A DNA stretch of 64,000 nucleotides from Knufia peltigerae. Taxonomy: Eukaryota > Ascomycota > Eurotiomycetes > Chaetothyriales > Trichomeriaceae. The DNA lies in assembly GCA_030247855.1 (NCBI GenBank), contig JAPDRN010000012.1:310001-374000 (forward strand). Direction: 5' to 3'. The notes below the pieces were generated by a model. That model saw nothing but the letters and a program-made list of their open reading frames with translations, was not told where the DNA came from and did not search any database. Both the position numbers and the translations under genes were made by a program. Below are positions 21,360 to 32,503 of this stretch, piece by piece (the stretch's first letter is position 1; each line of letters starts with the position of its first letter).

Positions 21360-22421
21360 TCAATTGAGCTTTGTGGGTAGCTCCTTTCCATCAAGCCATA
21401 GTTCCAGGTTGGTTGCCGTGTCTTCATACCATCGGTTCATGACCCCTTCCTCCACATATCCCATGTGAGGACTCAAAAGAACTGTACTCCTCCCGTCTGC
21501 TCCCCATTTTGTGCATCTCCATGGACTATCCATTGGCAATGGCTCCTCATTGTATACGTCCAGAGCCGCCCCTTTGATCTTTCCGGCATTCAGCTTGCTC
21601 AGCAGAGCTTTTTCGTTGACAAGAGGACCTCTCGATGTGTTGACCAGGAATGCAGTGGACTTCATGAGGCTCAATTCGTCCTCTCCTAGGATATTTCGAC
21701 TTCGATCTGAGAGTACATAGTGTATGCTGAGCACGTCGGCTTCTGCCACCAAGGCTGCCTTACTCTTTGCGACCTGGAACGTGCCTCTGGGAAGATTGAA
21801 TGACTCGGCCTTTCTATCCACCATTTCTTGGGTGAGATTGCTTGACCATGCCAAAATCTCCATTCCAAATGCATACGCCCCGACTGAAGCGACCCGTGCC
21901 CCCAGATTGCCAAAGCCCAACAATCCCAAGGTCTTGCCTTTCAGACCTATGGCAGGGGAAATCTCCCAAAGGCCATTCTTCACTGCAGCATCATCACGAG
22001 CAATATTCCTAGCGAGCCCTAGGATAAGAGCCCAACAATGTTGCAACGTCGAGTCGATTGAAGTAGGAGGTGTCTTTTCGTCCCCTTTTCCAAGCCCCCT
22101 TGCTCCTGCGACTATGATTTCATGTTGGGTACACGCGTCCAGGTCAATGGCGGAGTTCTTCATGCCGGTTGTTAGCAAAAGTTTTAGGTTTGGCAGTGAC
22201 TGGATGACCCCCTTGGGTAACGGAGTTCGCTCTCGCATCGTCGATATGACTGTGAATGGTTTCAGGAGTAGCACCAGCCTTTCTTTTTCTTCATTTGATC
22301 GAGGGTTGATTGTGTCTTGAAACACTTCTACTGATATCTTGTGTTCCAGGTGTTTGAACTTGGCTGCAGCGATACCTTGATAGTCGTCGAGAACTGCAAC
22401 TTTGATTGCGCTTGATGCCAT
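21360..22421 (-). CDS. D-isomer-specific 2-hydroxyacid dehydrogenase
   Basis: Intronless, 353 residues, start ATG at 22421. The nucleotide-binding motif is GFGNLGARVASVGAYAFGM, a GxGxxG followed by the usual helix. The catalytic triad of the family is visible: Arg in NTSRGPLV, Glu in YNEEPLP, and His in SPHMG. It would interconvert a 2-oxo acid and its D-2-hydroxy acid with NAD(P)H in the cytosol. The actual acid is unknown. It is divergent from a CYP504-like P450 with 371 nt between starts, so the two may act on one aromatic or branched acid pathway. Confidence 0.93.
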   Translation of the reverse strand: MASSAIKVAVLDDYQGIAAAKFKHLEHKISVEVFQDTINPRSNEEKERLVLLLKPFTVISTMRERTPLPKGVIQSLPNLKLLLTTGMKNSAIDLDACTQHEIIVAGARGLGKGDEKTPPTSIDSTLQHCWALILGLARNIARDDAAVKNGLWEISPAIGLKGKTLGLLGFGNLGARVASVGAYAFGMEILAWSSNLTQEMVDRKAESFNLPRGTFQVAKSKAALVAEADVLSIHYVLSDRSRNILGEDELSLMKSTAFLVNTSRGPLVNEKALLSKLNAGKIKGAALDVYNEEPLPMDSPWRCTKWGADGRSTVLLSPHMGYVEEGVMNRWYEDTATNLELWLDGKELPTKLN

Positions 22422-22792
22422 TTTGTTTGGTCTTTTTTAATCGAATGTGAGCTCAGTAACACAACGAACCTTATGAGAACACGCCAACTTTTGTCCAGAA
22501 AAGAACATTCCCATTCGGTGTTTCTGCAGTTGGCAAGAATGGCCCACAACACTTCATATTCCACCATTCTCCCCAATTTGGGGATACGAAGATCCATATG
22601 TTTCCCCGATATGGTAGTTGTTCAGACATTCATGTCATCCAACGTAAGACGGTGGAGAGGAAAAGCTGCTCGAACTTCAAGGGACACAGATTTCACTAGA
22701 TCAGCAAGTACATATTGAAGAAGGATCCCTGAGAACGGAAACATCTGGTGAGCATTTTCTCGAGTGTCCTGATCTACCAGCCTGTCTTCATC
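22422..22792. promoter_or_regulatory. Divergent promoter, hydroxyacid dehydrogenase / P450
   Basis: 371 nt between outward-reading starts, short enough for shared control. No strong motif noticed. Confidence 0.5.
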
Positions 22793-24590
22793 ATGCATCC
22801 TGCCCCGGGTTTCATCCTTGTAGCGTCCATCATCGCACTGCTCATCAGATGGGTGAACAAAACCGACATTCCGAAGATCGAGAACCTGCCAGAATTGCCC
22901 GGTGTGCCCATGTTTGGAAGTTTGTTTCTTCTGGGGAAGCATCATGCAAGAAACTGTGCTAGGTTGGCGAAAGAGTATGGCGATGTGTTTCAAGTCCGGC
23001 TAGGGAACCGTGTAAGTATCTGCTCTGCTTACCAGAAGAAGACCATCGTTTGTCTGGCTGACTGACGGCGTCGATTGCTCCAGCGCTTCATTTATGCGAA
23101 CTCATTCGAAGCTGTCAAGGAAATCTGGATCAGGAACCAATCTGCTTTGATGTCTCGACCCAAACTTTGGACCTTTGACGTCGTGTCGGAAACGCAAGGA
23201 GTCTACACTTTGGGCACGTCACCTTGGTCCGAGTCCCTGAAAAAGGCTCGAAAGGCTGCCGCGACAGCATTAAACAGGCAAGCCGTCCAGACTTACTTGC
23301 CCTTCATCGACCTGGAATGTACGACCAGCATCAATGAGTTGTTTCAAAACGGCAAAAAGAGCTACGATATCGACCCCAACGGGTATTTCCAACGCTTCTC
23401 CCTCAACATCAGTCTGACCCTGAATTACGGTATTCGCATTCAAGGGACGGTCCATGATCAAATGTTGAACGAGGTCGTCGCGGTCGAACGAGAGCTTGGA
23501 AACATCCGCGGCATCGCGCACGGCTGGCAAGACTATGTGCCCCTGCTTCGACTGTTACCGGGCTACAAGGCAAATGCCATCAAGTTTCGTGCTCGGAGGG
23601 ATGAATATCTCCTTGACTTTTACGAACAACTGAAAGAGAGGATGGCCAAAGGGACGGATCATCCTTGTATCGCTGGGAATGTGTTGAAGGATCCCGAGGC
23701 ACAACTGACGGACAGTGAGTTTCGCCGGTGGATAAGCCCTGAGGTGTCGCTGATGGGAGAGTCTAGATGAACTCAAGTCAATCTGTTTGACAATGGTCGC
23801 CGCCGGACTCGATACTCTGCCAGGAAACATCAACATGACCATCGCTTACCTTTCTTCGGAACATGGTCAGGAAATCCAGGAAAGAATGTACGACGAAATT
23901 ATCAAGTCGTATCCAGACGAGGATCCGTGGGACGCTTGTTTGTACGAAGAAAAGTCTGAATTTGTGGTGTCTTTTGTCAAGGTAAGAAATGTTTGAGCTC
24001 GGAGGTTCATAGCTTGCCACTAAATTGGACAACAGGAGGTTCTTCGTTACTGGTCTACCCTGAATCTGTCCTTCAACCGACAAAGCACCAAAGATATCAC
24101 GTACAAAGGAGCATTGATCCCAGCAGGAACTCCATTTCTCATGGTAAGAAAGAATTTGAAGATTACTGTTTGTCCAAACTTCTCACTGCTAATATTTTCC
24201 TGGGATGTCAAGAACATGTGGGCCGCCAACCACGATCCGGAACATTTCAAGGATCCCATGCGATTCATTCCCGACCGGTTCATGGGTCTCAGCACCGTGG
24301 GTGAAGGTACGCAACATTTTGGTTACGGCGCGGGAACTCGCATGTGTGCCGGTGTCCACCTTGCAAACCGAGAGCTCTATGTCGTCTTCACTCGTCTGGT
24401 TCTCGCGTTCCGCATCCTCGAGACGACGAATCCCAAAAAGAGACCGATATTGGACACTATCGAATGTAACTCGGTCCCCACGAGCATGGTCACTCAACCC
24501 AAACCGTTTCAAGTCAGATTCGTCCCTAGAGATTCAAGTCGTTTGGAGGGTTGGGTCAATAGTAGTATGGAGAAGACTGCACATCTGTGA
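22793..24590 (+). CDS. Cytochrome P450, CYP504-like (phenylacetate-hydroxylase type)
   Basis: Exons 22793-23011, 23084-23714, 23767-23981, 24036-24143 and 24213-24590 give about 516 residues. An N-terminal membrane anchor (residues 5-22) is followed by a Pro-rich hinge (LPELPGVP). The I-helix region reads MVAAGLDTLPGNINM, where GLDT replaces the usual A/GGxxT; this and the sequence after it are typical of the CYP504 phenylacetate/hydroxyphenylacetate hydroxylases. EVLRY is the ExxR of helix K, PDRF follows, and the haem loop is FGYGAGTRMCAG. An ER-bound monooxygenase on an aromatic acid is the best guess. Redox partners would be a P450 reductase and perhaps the nearby cytochrome b5. Confidence 0.92.
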
Positions 24591-25126
24591 GAGAAGAGAA
24601 AGGAACAAAAAAGATTGCCGAGGTCGGACTGGAAATGGGCACCGGTGGCTGGGAGAGCGGGTACGAATGATCGCCTGAGTGAGGTCTCTGCAAGTTGGTC
24701 AGGTAAACACATATGACATATCGCCGAGCTTGTTTCGCACGTTTTGTCATAGAAAAGTATAATGAACATTCGTTCAATGTCGAAACAATCTCTAGCTGGG
24801 TTGATATAAAATTTTGAGTATCGAATTATAGCTATCTCTATTTGAGTATGTACGCGTTGCAAAACGACTACTTTTTCGGTGCAAACAGCAACGGTGCCTT
24901 CTCACAGATTAGTGGCTGGTTGGCCGACTCTCAATTAGATGTAAGAAGCATGAGCTCATGTCTATCGCCGCGGAGAGATGGCTGTTATGTATCCGGTTTG
25001 TCTCTCGACGCCAACGACGGTCCTTTTTTTGAGTTTTCAGAGAGCGGCCATCAATATATTAGTGACGGTTGATATCGTGTCGTCGTTGCTAAGGTGGTTG
25101 TCCATTCCTTTTAGCACTTTTGGAAT
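24591..25126. other. Intergenic 3'-3' region
   Basis: 536 nt between converging genes. A 76-codon plus-strand frame at 24842-25072 has no motif and is not called. Confidence 0.5.
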
Positions 25127-26131
25127 CTAGAAGAACCCAGGGCCGAGAGGGAAGGCAGGATCACCGTTGCCCTGGGTGGCGTTCTGAGCCTTGACGGTGA
25201 ACTTGGGGTTCATGACCTGGTCAATGACATGAACGACGCCGTTCTTGATGGGCACATCGTTACCCAAGACGCGAGCATTCTGGATGAAGTTTCGTCGCTG
25301 GATGTTGATCTTGATGTCTTGATCTCCCATGGTCTTGAAGGTGGTTCCGTTCTTCCACCCCGACGAGTAGGTGATTTGGTTGGGGACGATGTGGTACTTG
25401 AGCATGGCGGCCAAGTCGGCCTTGCTGAGACCATAGACGGCCTTTTCGACCTCTCGGAACGCGTCATCTCGGGGAGCAAAGATGGTAACTTGATCTAAAC
25501 TCTCGACTTCATCCAACAGACCGGCACGACCAAGGGCGGCGATGAATCTGGTGGCATTCGCGGCCTTGTTGTCCAACTCGTAAGCGACACCTTGGGGGAG
25601 GTTGAGCACGTCGTCAATGGCATAGACGATTCCACCTTTGAACTTCATGTAAGTTGGGGCCTGGGCGAGATAGCCTCTGCCGGAGACAAAGGCGGTCTCG
25701 AAGGTTCGGGTGTCGAAACGACCCATGACGACTTGGCCACCGGGGACAGTGGTCCATGGCTTTTGCTTGACAGCGGTCTTGTAGGGGGCAAAGGTGGTTG
25801 ACAGGTTGGTGTGGACGCCATCGAGGATGTGGTATCCAATGACGGCCTGCAAGTAGTCGATGCCGGCCAACTCCCATTCCTCGTAGTATCGAGTATCCCA
25901 AGGGAATAGTCTCAGGGCGATGTCGCTTGGTGCGAGGATGGTGACGTTGGTGAGACTGTTCAATGCACTGGCAAGAGCAGGAACCTGGCCGACATTCTCG
26001 CTGAGGTAGTGGAACCCAGCTGTCTTGTTGAGAAGGGTAAGCAGGTCCATGTTCGAGGTGTCTGGGAGCTGGAGAGGCGCAGCCAGGACCGAAGCAGCCA
26101 AGGCTGAGATGGCGAGGACCTTGTTCAACAT
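25127..26131 (-). CDS. Secreted fasciclin (FAS1) domain protein
   Basis: Intronless, 334 residues. A signal peptide is clear (MLNKVLAISALAASVLAAP, cleavage near residue 18). Two FAS1 repeats follow, about residues 28-180 and 185-315, each with the H1-like motif (VTILAPSDIA and VTIFAPRDDAF) and the H2-like ending (GIVYAIDDVL and GVVHVIDQVM). Several N-glycosylation sequons are present. FAS1 proteins act in cell-surface adhesion; no GPI signal is evident because the C terminus is short and polar. A cluster of GATA motifs lies about 0.7 kb upstream. Confidence 0.93.
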   Translation of the reverse strand: MLNKVLAISALAASVLAAPLQLPDTSNMDLLTLLNKTAGFHYLSENVGQVPALASALNSLTNVTILAPSDIALRLFPWDTRYYEEWELAGIDYLQAVIGYHILDGVHTNLSTTFAPYKTAVKQKPWTTVPGGQVVMGRFDTRTFETAFVSGRGYLAQAPTYMKFKGGIVYAIDDVLNLPQGVAYELDNKAANATRFIAALGRAGLLDEVESLDQVTIFAPRDDAFREVEKAVYGLSKADLAAMLKYHIVPNQITYSSGWKNGTTFKTMGDQDIKINIQRRNFIQNARVLGNDVPIKNGVVHVIDQVMNPKFTVKAQNATQGNGDPAFPLGPGFF

Positions 26132-26846
26132 TTTGGATTGGTTGACGTTCTCGTTTGAGGTTTCCGAGATAAGTTAGACAAAAAATTGCAGATGTACAAG
26201 GAAAAGGAAGACGAGTTCAGATGAGCTGCCCAGGGTAGGGTGATTTATAGGTCTCTCGCATCCTCTTTCACAAGCTACGGTTGTGGACCTGCACGTAATG
26301 CCCTTACCTTCCAAGAGTATACTATCGAAAACGAACCGAAAGAAAATTCCTTGTTCGGGCTCTTGAACTCGAGCTACCATGGACCAGAGGTTGTGTGTCT
26401 AATCCACACCAGCTACTGTCGGTACAAAAAAGAGGCCGGTTGTAGCGAGTTGATAGCAAGTTGATAGCGGGTTCCAATGGATCTTCGGACTGCCAGTATT
26501 GAGGACGCACGCCATATCGGCTGGCAAAAAACGTGGACCTTGTGGGTCTGGGGACGAAGTTCATGCGCGATATTCAGCGAGAGGACTGACGTTTACTGGT
26601 GATGACAAGAAACGAGCGGAGCGAGATGGAAGTCTTGCTGTTGGAATGTGGTGTTGTACGTGGTGTTGACAAAGGCAGAAGCGACTTCTGTGAGTACCCT
26701 AGACCAGGACAAGGCAAGTGCGTTAAGATAAATGCGGCAACTGCGGCGAGTGCTCGATGTGGACTGATGGTTGCTGATAGGCCACCGACTTCGGCAGAGA
26801 CTTCGTTCGGCACGAGGGTGGAGTTGTAGTGCGATGCAGAATTTTT

Positions 26847-26886
26847 ATCTGATAAGATTATCTGATACTAGTATCTGATCTGATAA
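26847..26886. promoter_or_regulatory. GATA-motif cluster (ATCTGATAA-type)
   Basis: Four ATCTGAT units in 40 nt: ATCTGATAA at 26847 and 26878, ATCTGATAC at 26860, and ATCTGATCT at 26873 overlapping the last. ATCTGATAA matches the ATCWGATAA site known for fungal iron-regulatory GATA repressors of the SreA type; shorter GATA sites also serve AreA-type nitrogen regulators. The nearest start codon downstream is the fasciclin gene at 26131. Confidence 0.5.
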
Positions 26887-28739
26887 AGAGATTGGCTGTT
26901 CCGCCTCCCACCCCCCCATACGGTCCAGTCTTGTCGCTTCCATCATGCAGCCGCCGACGAAGGCCAAGATGGGCGGAAGCTCTTGGCTCCTAGGACTTGG
27001 CACTTCTTTTTACCCTCACGCTCCGTCTTCGGCTGTACTCTGAACTTGTACTGAGGAAACCCGATCGTTAGCAGTTCCTACACGTACGCATCTGTCTCTC
27101 GGCACGGATTGGGGCACGATATCCTCAATAGCGCTCCAAGAACTCCAAGACTAGACTCTTTTTCCCTTGGGTGACGCATTCCGACAACGGAGGCAGACGT
27201 TGACCAGTCGGTAAAAGACTCATGTGCTTGGGAACTGTACCTACCTTAAGCTAAGCGTTCTCTTTGGATGGACATGAAGCCGAGAATTGACCACGAGGGC
27301 GTAGCTTGCTGGCAAAGACGGTCCTTGTTGTGCTATAGGATGCCATCATGGTCGCTCTACTGATGTTGGCCGAGGAAATGTAGTTCCACTTTGCTACGAT
27401 ACTATGCGACTCTCTCGGCTGACAGCTGCCGAGCAAACTTCTGGGTTCCACAGCTATTGAAAATTCTCTGTGAGCTTTTTATTCCAGCCTTTAGCCTGTC
27501 CGCTCAGGCTTTCAAACTTAACGAGTCATGTCACATGGCTAAAAGAAAGTCAGAATATGGGAAAGCCCTTTGGATTAGGTACGTTGGTACTGGATGCCAA
27601 TTGGAGATCGTACGTCCGAACCATGGTATTCACCGAGAACTGTTGAGTGATACTATACACGCAGGAAATTTGTTAATTATATCGACACTGCGTGCTGTAT
27701 CATCTATCTCTTCAAAAGTCGCTTCGCATGACACTCTCACTTCAAATCTTGTCAAATATTCAGGCAGCAAATTGACCATGAAGACTTTCAGCTTCAGATG
27801 GTCCTGGATGACTTCACGTTTCTTTTGCTCCAACAATGGTGAAGCTGTTTGCACACCCGTTTCCTGCGCCCCGGTTACACTTCCGCACCAATAACTGTTC
27901 TAAATCTGAGTTCTCTCGGTCTTTTGCGCGCTCCAGGCCACTTCCTCGGCCATGCCAACCGATACCACGCGCGGAATCACCGATGCAAGCAAATTGCAAG
28001 AGATGTTGGCTGGAAGGAAAAGTGGGACTTTCAATAGCAAGAGAACAACCGGACAACCTAACAAACCCCCGGTCAAGGCCTCCACTCCAGGCGAGCTCTC
28101 GTCTACATACCTATCAGCTAGAAGGGCTCAATGGATCATGATCTCTACAGGTGAAATACTTTTGAAACAATGTTTCGCATTGATGCTGGCTATAATGAGC
28201 AGAACACTTCCCTTCCCACCTTCCCATGTGTTCACTGCTCTGTGACCCTGTGCTACGGGTTGAAGTACATTGCCGATTCTTGTAGTCTGGTTGGAGTCGA
28301 GAATACAACTCACAACTCCCCCATCATCGTATTATCCTCATTAGATAGCCGATTTGAGCTCCGGCCCCCTCCCCTCTCCTTCCGTCAAACGTATGCCTTC
28401 GATGCTCTGTGGTGATGTCCTCTTGATTATGACAAAATGCAATGAGTCCTGCCTTTTGCTACTCACTTTTTTTCTGAAGAATGTCTTCAATGCTGGTCAG
28501 ATATTCATGTTCGGTGTCATGCCGAATACTCAAAAGCTGTTCGATTTCATATCGATAACTTTGGTTGCGATCGTGAAGGGGTTACCAGTACCCTTCATAT
28601 TTTCCTCATTCGAGGTGTCTCCATTTTCTTCGGGGATCTGGATCACTTTCAAAATACTTCTACGCAGACTGTCGTAACAAGCCTGGTGCACTTACCAGTA
28701 GTTTGTACGTTCTTGTGTGAATGTCCTCTCCTGGACCTG

Positions 28740-28943
28740 GACCTCGGCCGGCAAGGTTCCGCCTTGACTCCTGAACAGACAGAGCAGATGGCGCGTGGAC
28801 CAAAAGCCTTCCGCCATTTGCACGATACCATCGGATCCAGATTTGGGCTCGACGAGAAGGGTCGAGAAGCCTTCAAGCAACTAGTTCAGAGACAAGCAAA
28901 GGTTGAAAGAGGGGGCGGCGGAATCTACCAATCTCGACACTAA
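28740..28943 (+). other. Unassigned open frame, possibly part of a decayed gene
   Basis: A protein-like stretch reads ALTPEQTEQMARGPKAF and then a helical, charged segment ending in RQAKVERGGGG. Immediately after the G-rich run the sensible frame continues in another phase (STNLDTNAGGDGNAV) to a stop. This suggests a one-base shift or an unseen intron. No family recognised. Confidence 0.25.
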
Positions 28944-29442
28944 TGCCGGCGGAGACGGAAATGCTGTCCAAACCGACAACAACACTGAGATTGACGCAAA
29001 ATTCCAACCAGCCACCTAACAACACCCCCTCAAAAGCGAAGCCACGGACCAAACATGTCACTTAGGGATCTCAACTACACGGGAACTTCGTGCTGGTCTG
29101 ATTGAAGGAGAAACGGGGTGCTAAAGGAGGACATCGCAAATGTACTGAAAGACTCAAGCACGAAAAGAGGCAAGGTTTTGTGAAAAGGCCGAGAAAAGCT
29201 TTCAAAGGTATCTGCGAGGTGAGATCAGGACGAAGCGAGTATTCAAGTTTGCAAACACAATGATGCCCCAAGTGGCACAATTATTCGATCCGTGTGGGTC
29301 GCAAAGACTCTGAATATGTCAGTTTTGATCTTTCGGGCATGATTTTATATCCCTGATGCCAATATACGGAACTTGATTTTCTCATGGGCTCAATGTCACA
29401 GTACCTTGCCCACTCACTCCCCCCGTCCACTGCACCTTTGTC

Positions 29443-29991
29443 TCACAGCTTGTCCGATCGCTTGCTCTTAGGACCCACGCCCGTCGGATCGTCCCCGGTG
29501 GTCCAAGTGATGGTAAGCTTGACCTGCTGGATCTTCCACTGCCCACTGCCGTCCTTTTCCAAGATCCAATTGTAGAACCCACCCTCGTCGAAATGGTCAT
29601 GGTAGACGTCCTTTCGTTTCATCCACTGCGCGATGCAATTCGTTCGGACATGCGCCTGTTTCCGCCCGGGACCGAAGGCGATGTCAAAGTTGCTGCTGAG
29701 GAGTTGACACCGCTCGAAATAAGACACACCGCCAAAAGCCCAAGCACCCTTTCCCTCGCGACCCTTGTGCTGCCCGAAGGGGTAGATGGCGACACCGTCC
29801 TCGGCGAAAAGGTTCTCCCATTCTTGTCGCTTGTTCAGGTCGAAGCACGCCTCATCGTGGAGCGCTGTGTAGTGGTTGAGCAGCCATTGGATGGCCTGGA
29901 TGTCTTGGACGTGGGACAACGATTGCTGAAGAGACCGGATCGTGTCTCTGAGAGAGGAGAGCTCTGCGGCGAAGTCTCCAGGCTGGGACAT
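29443..29991 (-). CDS. SnoaL-like (NTF2-fold) protein A
   Basis: Intronless, 182 residues. An N-terminal helical segment (about 35 residues) is followed by a single NTF2-fold domain of the SnoaL_4 type. Shared landmarks are EWENLFAEDG, PFGQHKGREG, a central HVRTN strand and FDEGGFYNW. Members include polyketide cyclases, dehydratases and ring-hydroxylase small subunits, so the reaction cannot be named. A paralogue with the same landmarks lies at 35772. The gene is divergent from the sugar-type MFS carrier at 30552. Confidence 0.82.
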   Translation of the reverse strand: MSQPGDFAAELSSLRDTIRSLQQSLSHVQDIQAIQWLLNHYTALHDEACFDLNKRQEWENLFAEDGVAIYPFGQHKGREGKGAWAFGGVSYFERCQLLSSNFDIAFGPGRKQAHVRTNCIAQWMKRKDVYHDHFDEGGFYNWILEKDGSGQWKIQQVKLTITWTTGDDPTGVGPKSKRSDKL

Positions 29992-30551
29992 GGTAAATTC
30001 GAAGTGATGTTTTGATGGGTATTAACTGGTGGTGCCAGAGGCAAAGGCTGTACGGTCGTGGACGCCTTTCAAGTTCAGCAAGGAAGAGACAACGGCTCAC
30101 TTGTTATGTCCCCGTAAAGGTTTCGCCTGTGGGGTGAGCTGAACCGATTTCATCTCATCAGGTCCCGGATATAGCACTGTACTTTTAACGTCGCCACAAG
30201 TCTTTGAGCGGGTCACTGCCCCACGCATCTAGAGCGTCGCTGAGGTGTTGAGGGTTTGCTGAACTTCGCGAAGTTGACATAGTGTAGGTGGTATCAAACA
30301 TAATCCAATGGGAACGCGGGGAGCGAAACTGCAACCAATTGGAGTTTGCGGAATGACCAAATCCAGATGGTGCTATGTTGCTGCTGCACCCCAAATTTCT
30401 TCGGCATCGACCCAGATTTGCCCCAGGTTTCCAGATTTTTGGAGGCTATCACCGACCTGTTGTGTTCTACTATATATTGGGAGGAAGATGCGGTCAACTT
30501 CGCCGGAATGATACCAGATCTCACCTTTTCGATCGTGAACGATACTCGCCG
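29992..30551. promoter_or_regulatory. Divergent region, SnoaL-like A / sugar-type MFS
   Basis: 560 nt between outward-reading starts; no clear motif cluster seen. Confidence 0.45.
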
Positions 30552-32503
30552 ATGTTGTCGCCTTCGAAAAAGTTCTTGGGCCTTCGGGGCACTGCATTGT
30601 CATGGGCAATTAGCCTGTGCTCGGCCAGTGCATTCCTACTCTTTGGTAAGTGGTTTAAAGCACTCTCGTGAACCTCTTCAGCTGATTGGAGACAGGCTAT
30701 GACCAAGGAATTATGGGAAGCATTGTGAGCACACCGTATTTTCTCGAAGCGATAAACATCAAGGTTGGCAGATACTCAGACTCCACACAGTGACGACCGA
30801 ACTGAACAAGTTACAGGCTGATGACGCCGATACTATCTCGACGGTTGTGTCGATCTACGATATTGGCTGCATGGTTGGCTGTCTTATTGCTGCCGGTTGG
30901 GGTTCGGCTCTTGGGCGCAGACGCACGATTGCAATTGGGATGGGCATCATGGTGATTGGTAAGACAGCCCTGAGCGACGTTTAAACAATGCTGAATGCTA
31001 CAAGGAGCGGTACTGCAAGCCGCCTCGTACAGTGTTGCGCAGATGGTTGTCGGCAGAATTGTCTCGGTAGGTGTGGCCCTCTTACAGTAGTCTTGAGGTT
31101 ACTGACATGGCTATCCAGGGTATCGGAAACGGGATGAATACTGGCACTGTGCCAACCTGGGTTTCCGAGACAAGCAAGGCAAAGCACAGAGGACAGCTTG
31201 TCGCCACACAGTTAAGCATTGCCGCTTTTGGGATTGTCATTGCATACTGGATGAAGTCAGTATCTTCCCACATACACTTGAGAATACACATCTAACGCAC
31301 TTTCCGCAGCTACGGATTCTTCCATCTCACTGGGCAGATCGTGTGGCGGTTCCCAGTCGGTGAGTGAGATCCTATGCAAATCATACTAAGCTAACAGGTA
31401 GTATATAGCGTTCCAGGCTGTCTTTGCCATTGTTACTGTAATTGCGCTCACTTGGCTACCAGAGAGCCCGCGATATCTTTACTCCAAAGGCAGACACGAA
31501 GAAGCTGATGAAGTCATGTCGGCCCTCAAAGGTCTACCGCTCGAGGATGAGGTTGTACAGGCGGAGCGTGCAGAAATCCTCGCCGCAATTGCACTGGAGG
31601 AACACTTTGGCGAGTACAATTTGAGAACAATCTTCTACGACAAGTCAGGTCAGAAGATACCGGTCCGGATAGCATTGGCCTGTATCATCCAAATGATTCA
31701 GCAATTGCCCGGCGTCAATATCGTCATCTACTACTCCAGCACCGTGTTTCTTCAGCTTGGAATATCTGCCGAGACTTCGCTGGTACTGGGGGGTGTTGCT
31801 TCAATCAGCTTTTGGGTTGGGTCGCTGTTTGGAATCGCGTTTATCGAACGAATCGGCCGCAAGAAGCTCTTGATCTCCGGCACCATACCAATGTTGATCG
31901 GGTACTGCATCTATCTGCCCATGGTGAAAGATGGCAGAAGTACCCAGCTATGGGTGGCTTTTGGAGCTACATGTCTGATCTGTTTGGCGTTTGGTTGGAG
32001 TTGGTTGCCAGTGTAAGTGGAAGAAATGTCTCTTGTTCAGCATATCGACTGATCATCCACGCAGACCCTGGTGCATTGGACCTGAACTGGTTCCAGTCAA
32101 GTATCGTCACGTTGGTGGTGCTCTGAACGCCTTCACAAATTGTAAGGAAAACAAAGCACGTTCTGGAATCCTTCTCACACAAGACTGATCATCTACTAGG
32201 GACTTTTACATTCATCATCGTCAAGGTTGGACCAATTGGGATAGCGAACATCGGATGGCGGTTGTACATCGTCTTTATCATTTTCACCTTCATTCAATTG
32301 CCAATTGGTAAGTGATGACTGCCCACAATAACAATCCAGGTACTAACCAAGTCACAGTCTGGTTCCTATACCCAGAAACGAAAGGATTGACTCTTGAGGA
32401 GATCGACACACTCTTCATCAAGGATCGGGCTGTGACGCACACATTGACGGAGAAGGCAGAAGAGGTACACCATCTGGAGGAGAACAACAAGTCTCAGCAT
32501 TAG
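30552..32503 (+). CDS. Sugar-porter-family MFS transporter
   Basis: Ten exons: 30552-30645, 30696-30763, 30817-30958, 31005-31066, 31119-31255, 31310-31359, 31409-32012, 32065-32141, 32200-32307, 32358-32503; about 495 residues. Sugar-porter signatures are in order: FGYDQGIMG in helix 1, WGSALGRRR after helix 2, PESPRYL before the central loop, PGVNIVIYYS in helix 7, ERIGRKKL, and a final PETKGLTLEEID. The family motif near helix 10 reads WSWLPVPWCIGPELVPV. Likely a plasma-membrane proton symporter for a sugar or related polar metabolite. Intron 2 uses a GTTGGC donor, chosen because it keeps the INIKADDADTIS reading. Confidence 0.92.

Larger units (their letters stand above)
26132..29442. other. 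Gene-poor 3.3-kb region
   Basis: No recognisable gene. The right half (27.9-29.3 kb) has several short protein-like frames in different phases, separated by frame changes and stops, which looks like a decayed or unrecognised multi-exon gene rather than random DNA. The left half contains the GATA-motif cluster. No transposon ends or target duplications were found by eye. Confidence 0.45.

Noticed and set aside
21724..22320. 198-codon plus-strand open frame
   Set aside because: Antisense to the intronless hydroxyacid dehydrogenase, which carries all catalytic motifs.
10442..24590. Secondary-metabolite biosynthetic cluster
   Set aside because: A P450, MFS pump and regulators are present, but no polyketide synthase, NRPS, terpene synthase or prenyltransferase backbone gene occurs in the window.
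28654..28720. Very short introns (27 nt) on the minus strand
   Set aside because: GT...AG pairs of 27 nt occur in this stretch but are shorter than any supported intron here (minimum about 41 nt).
26132..29442. Transposon insertion
   Set aside because: The gene-poor stretch suggested one, but no terminal repeats, transposase, reverse transcriptase motif or target duplication could be found by eye.
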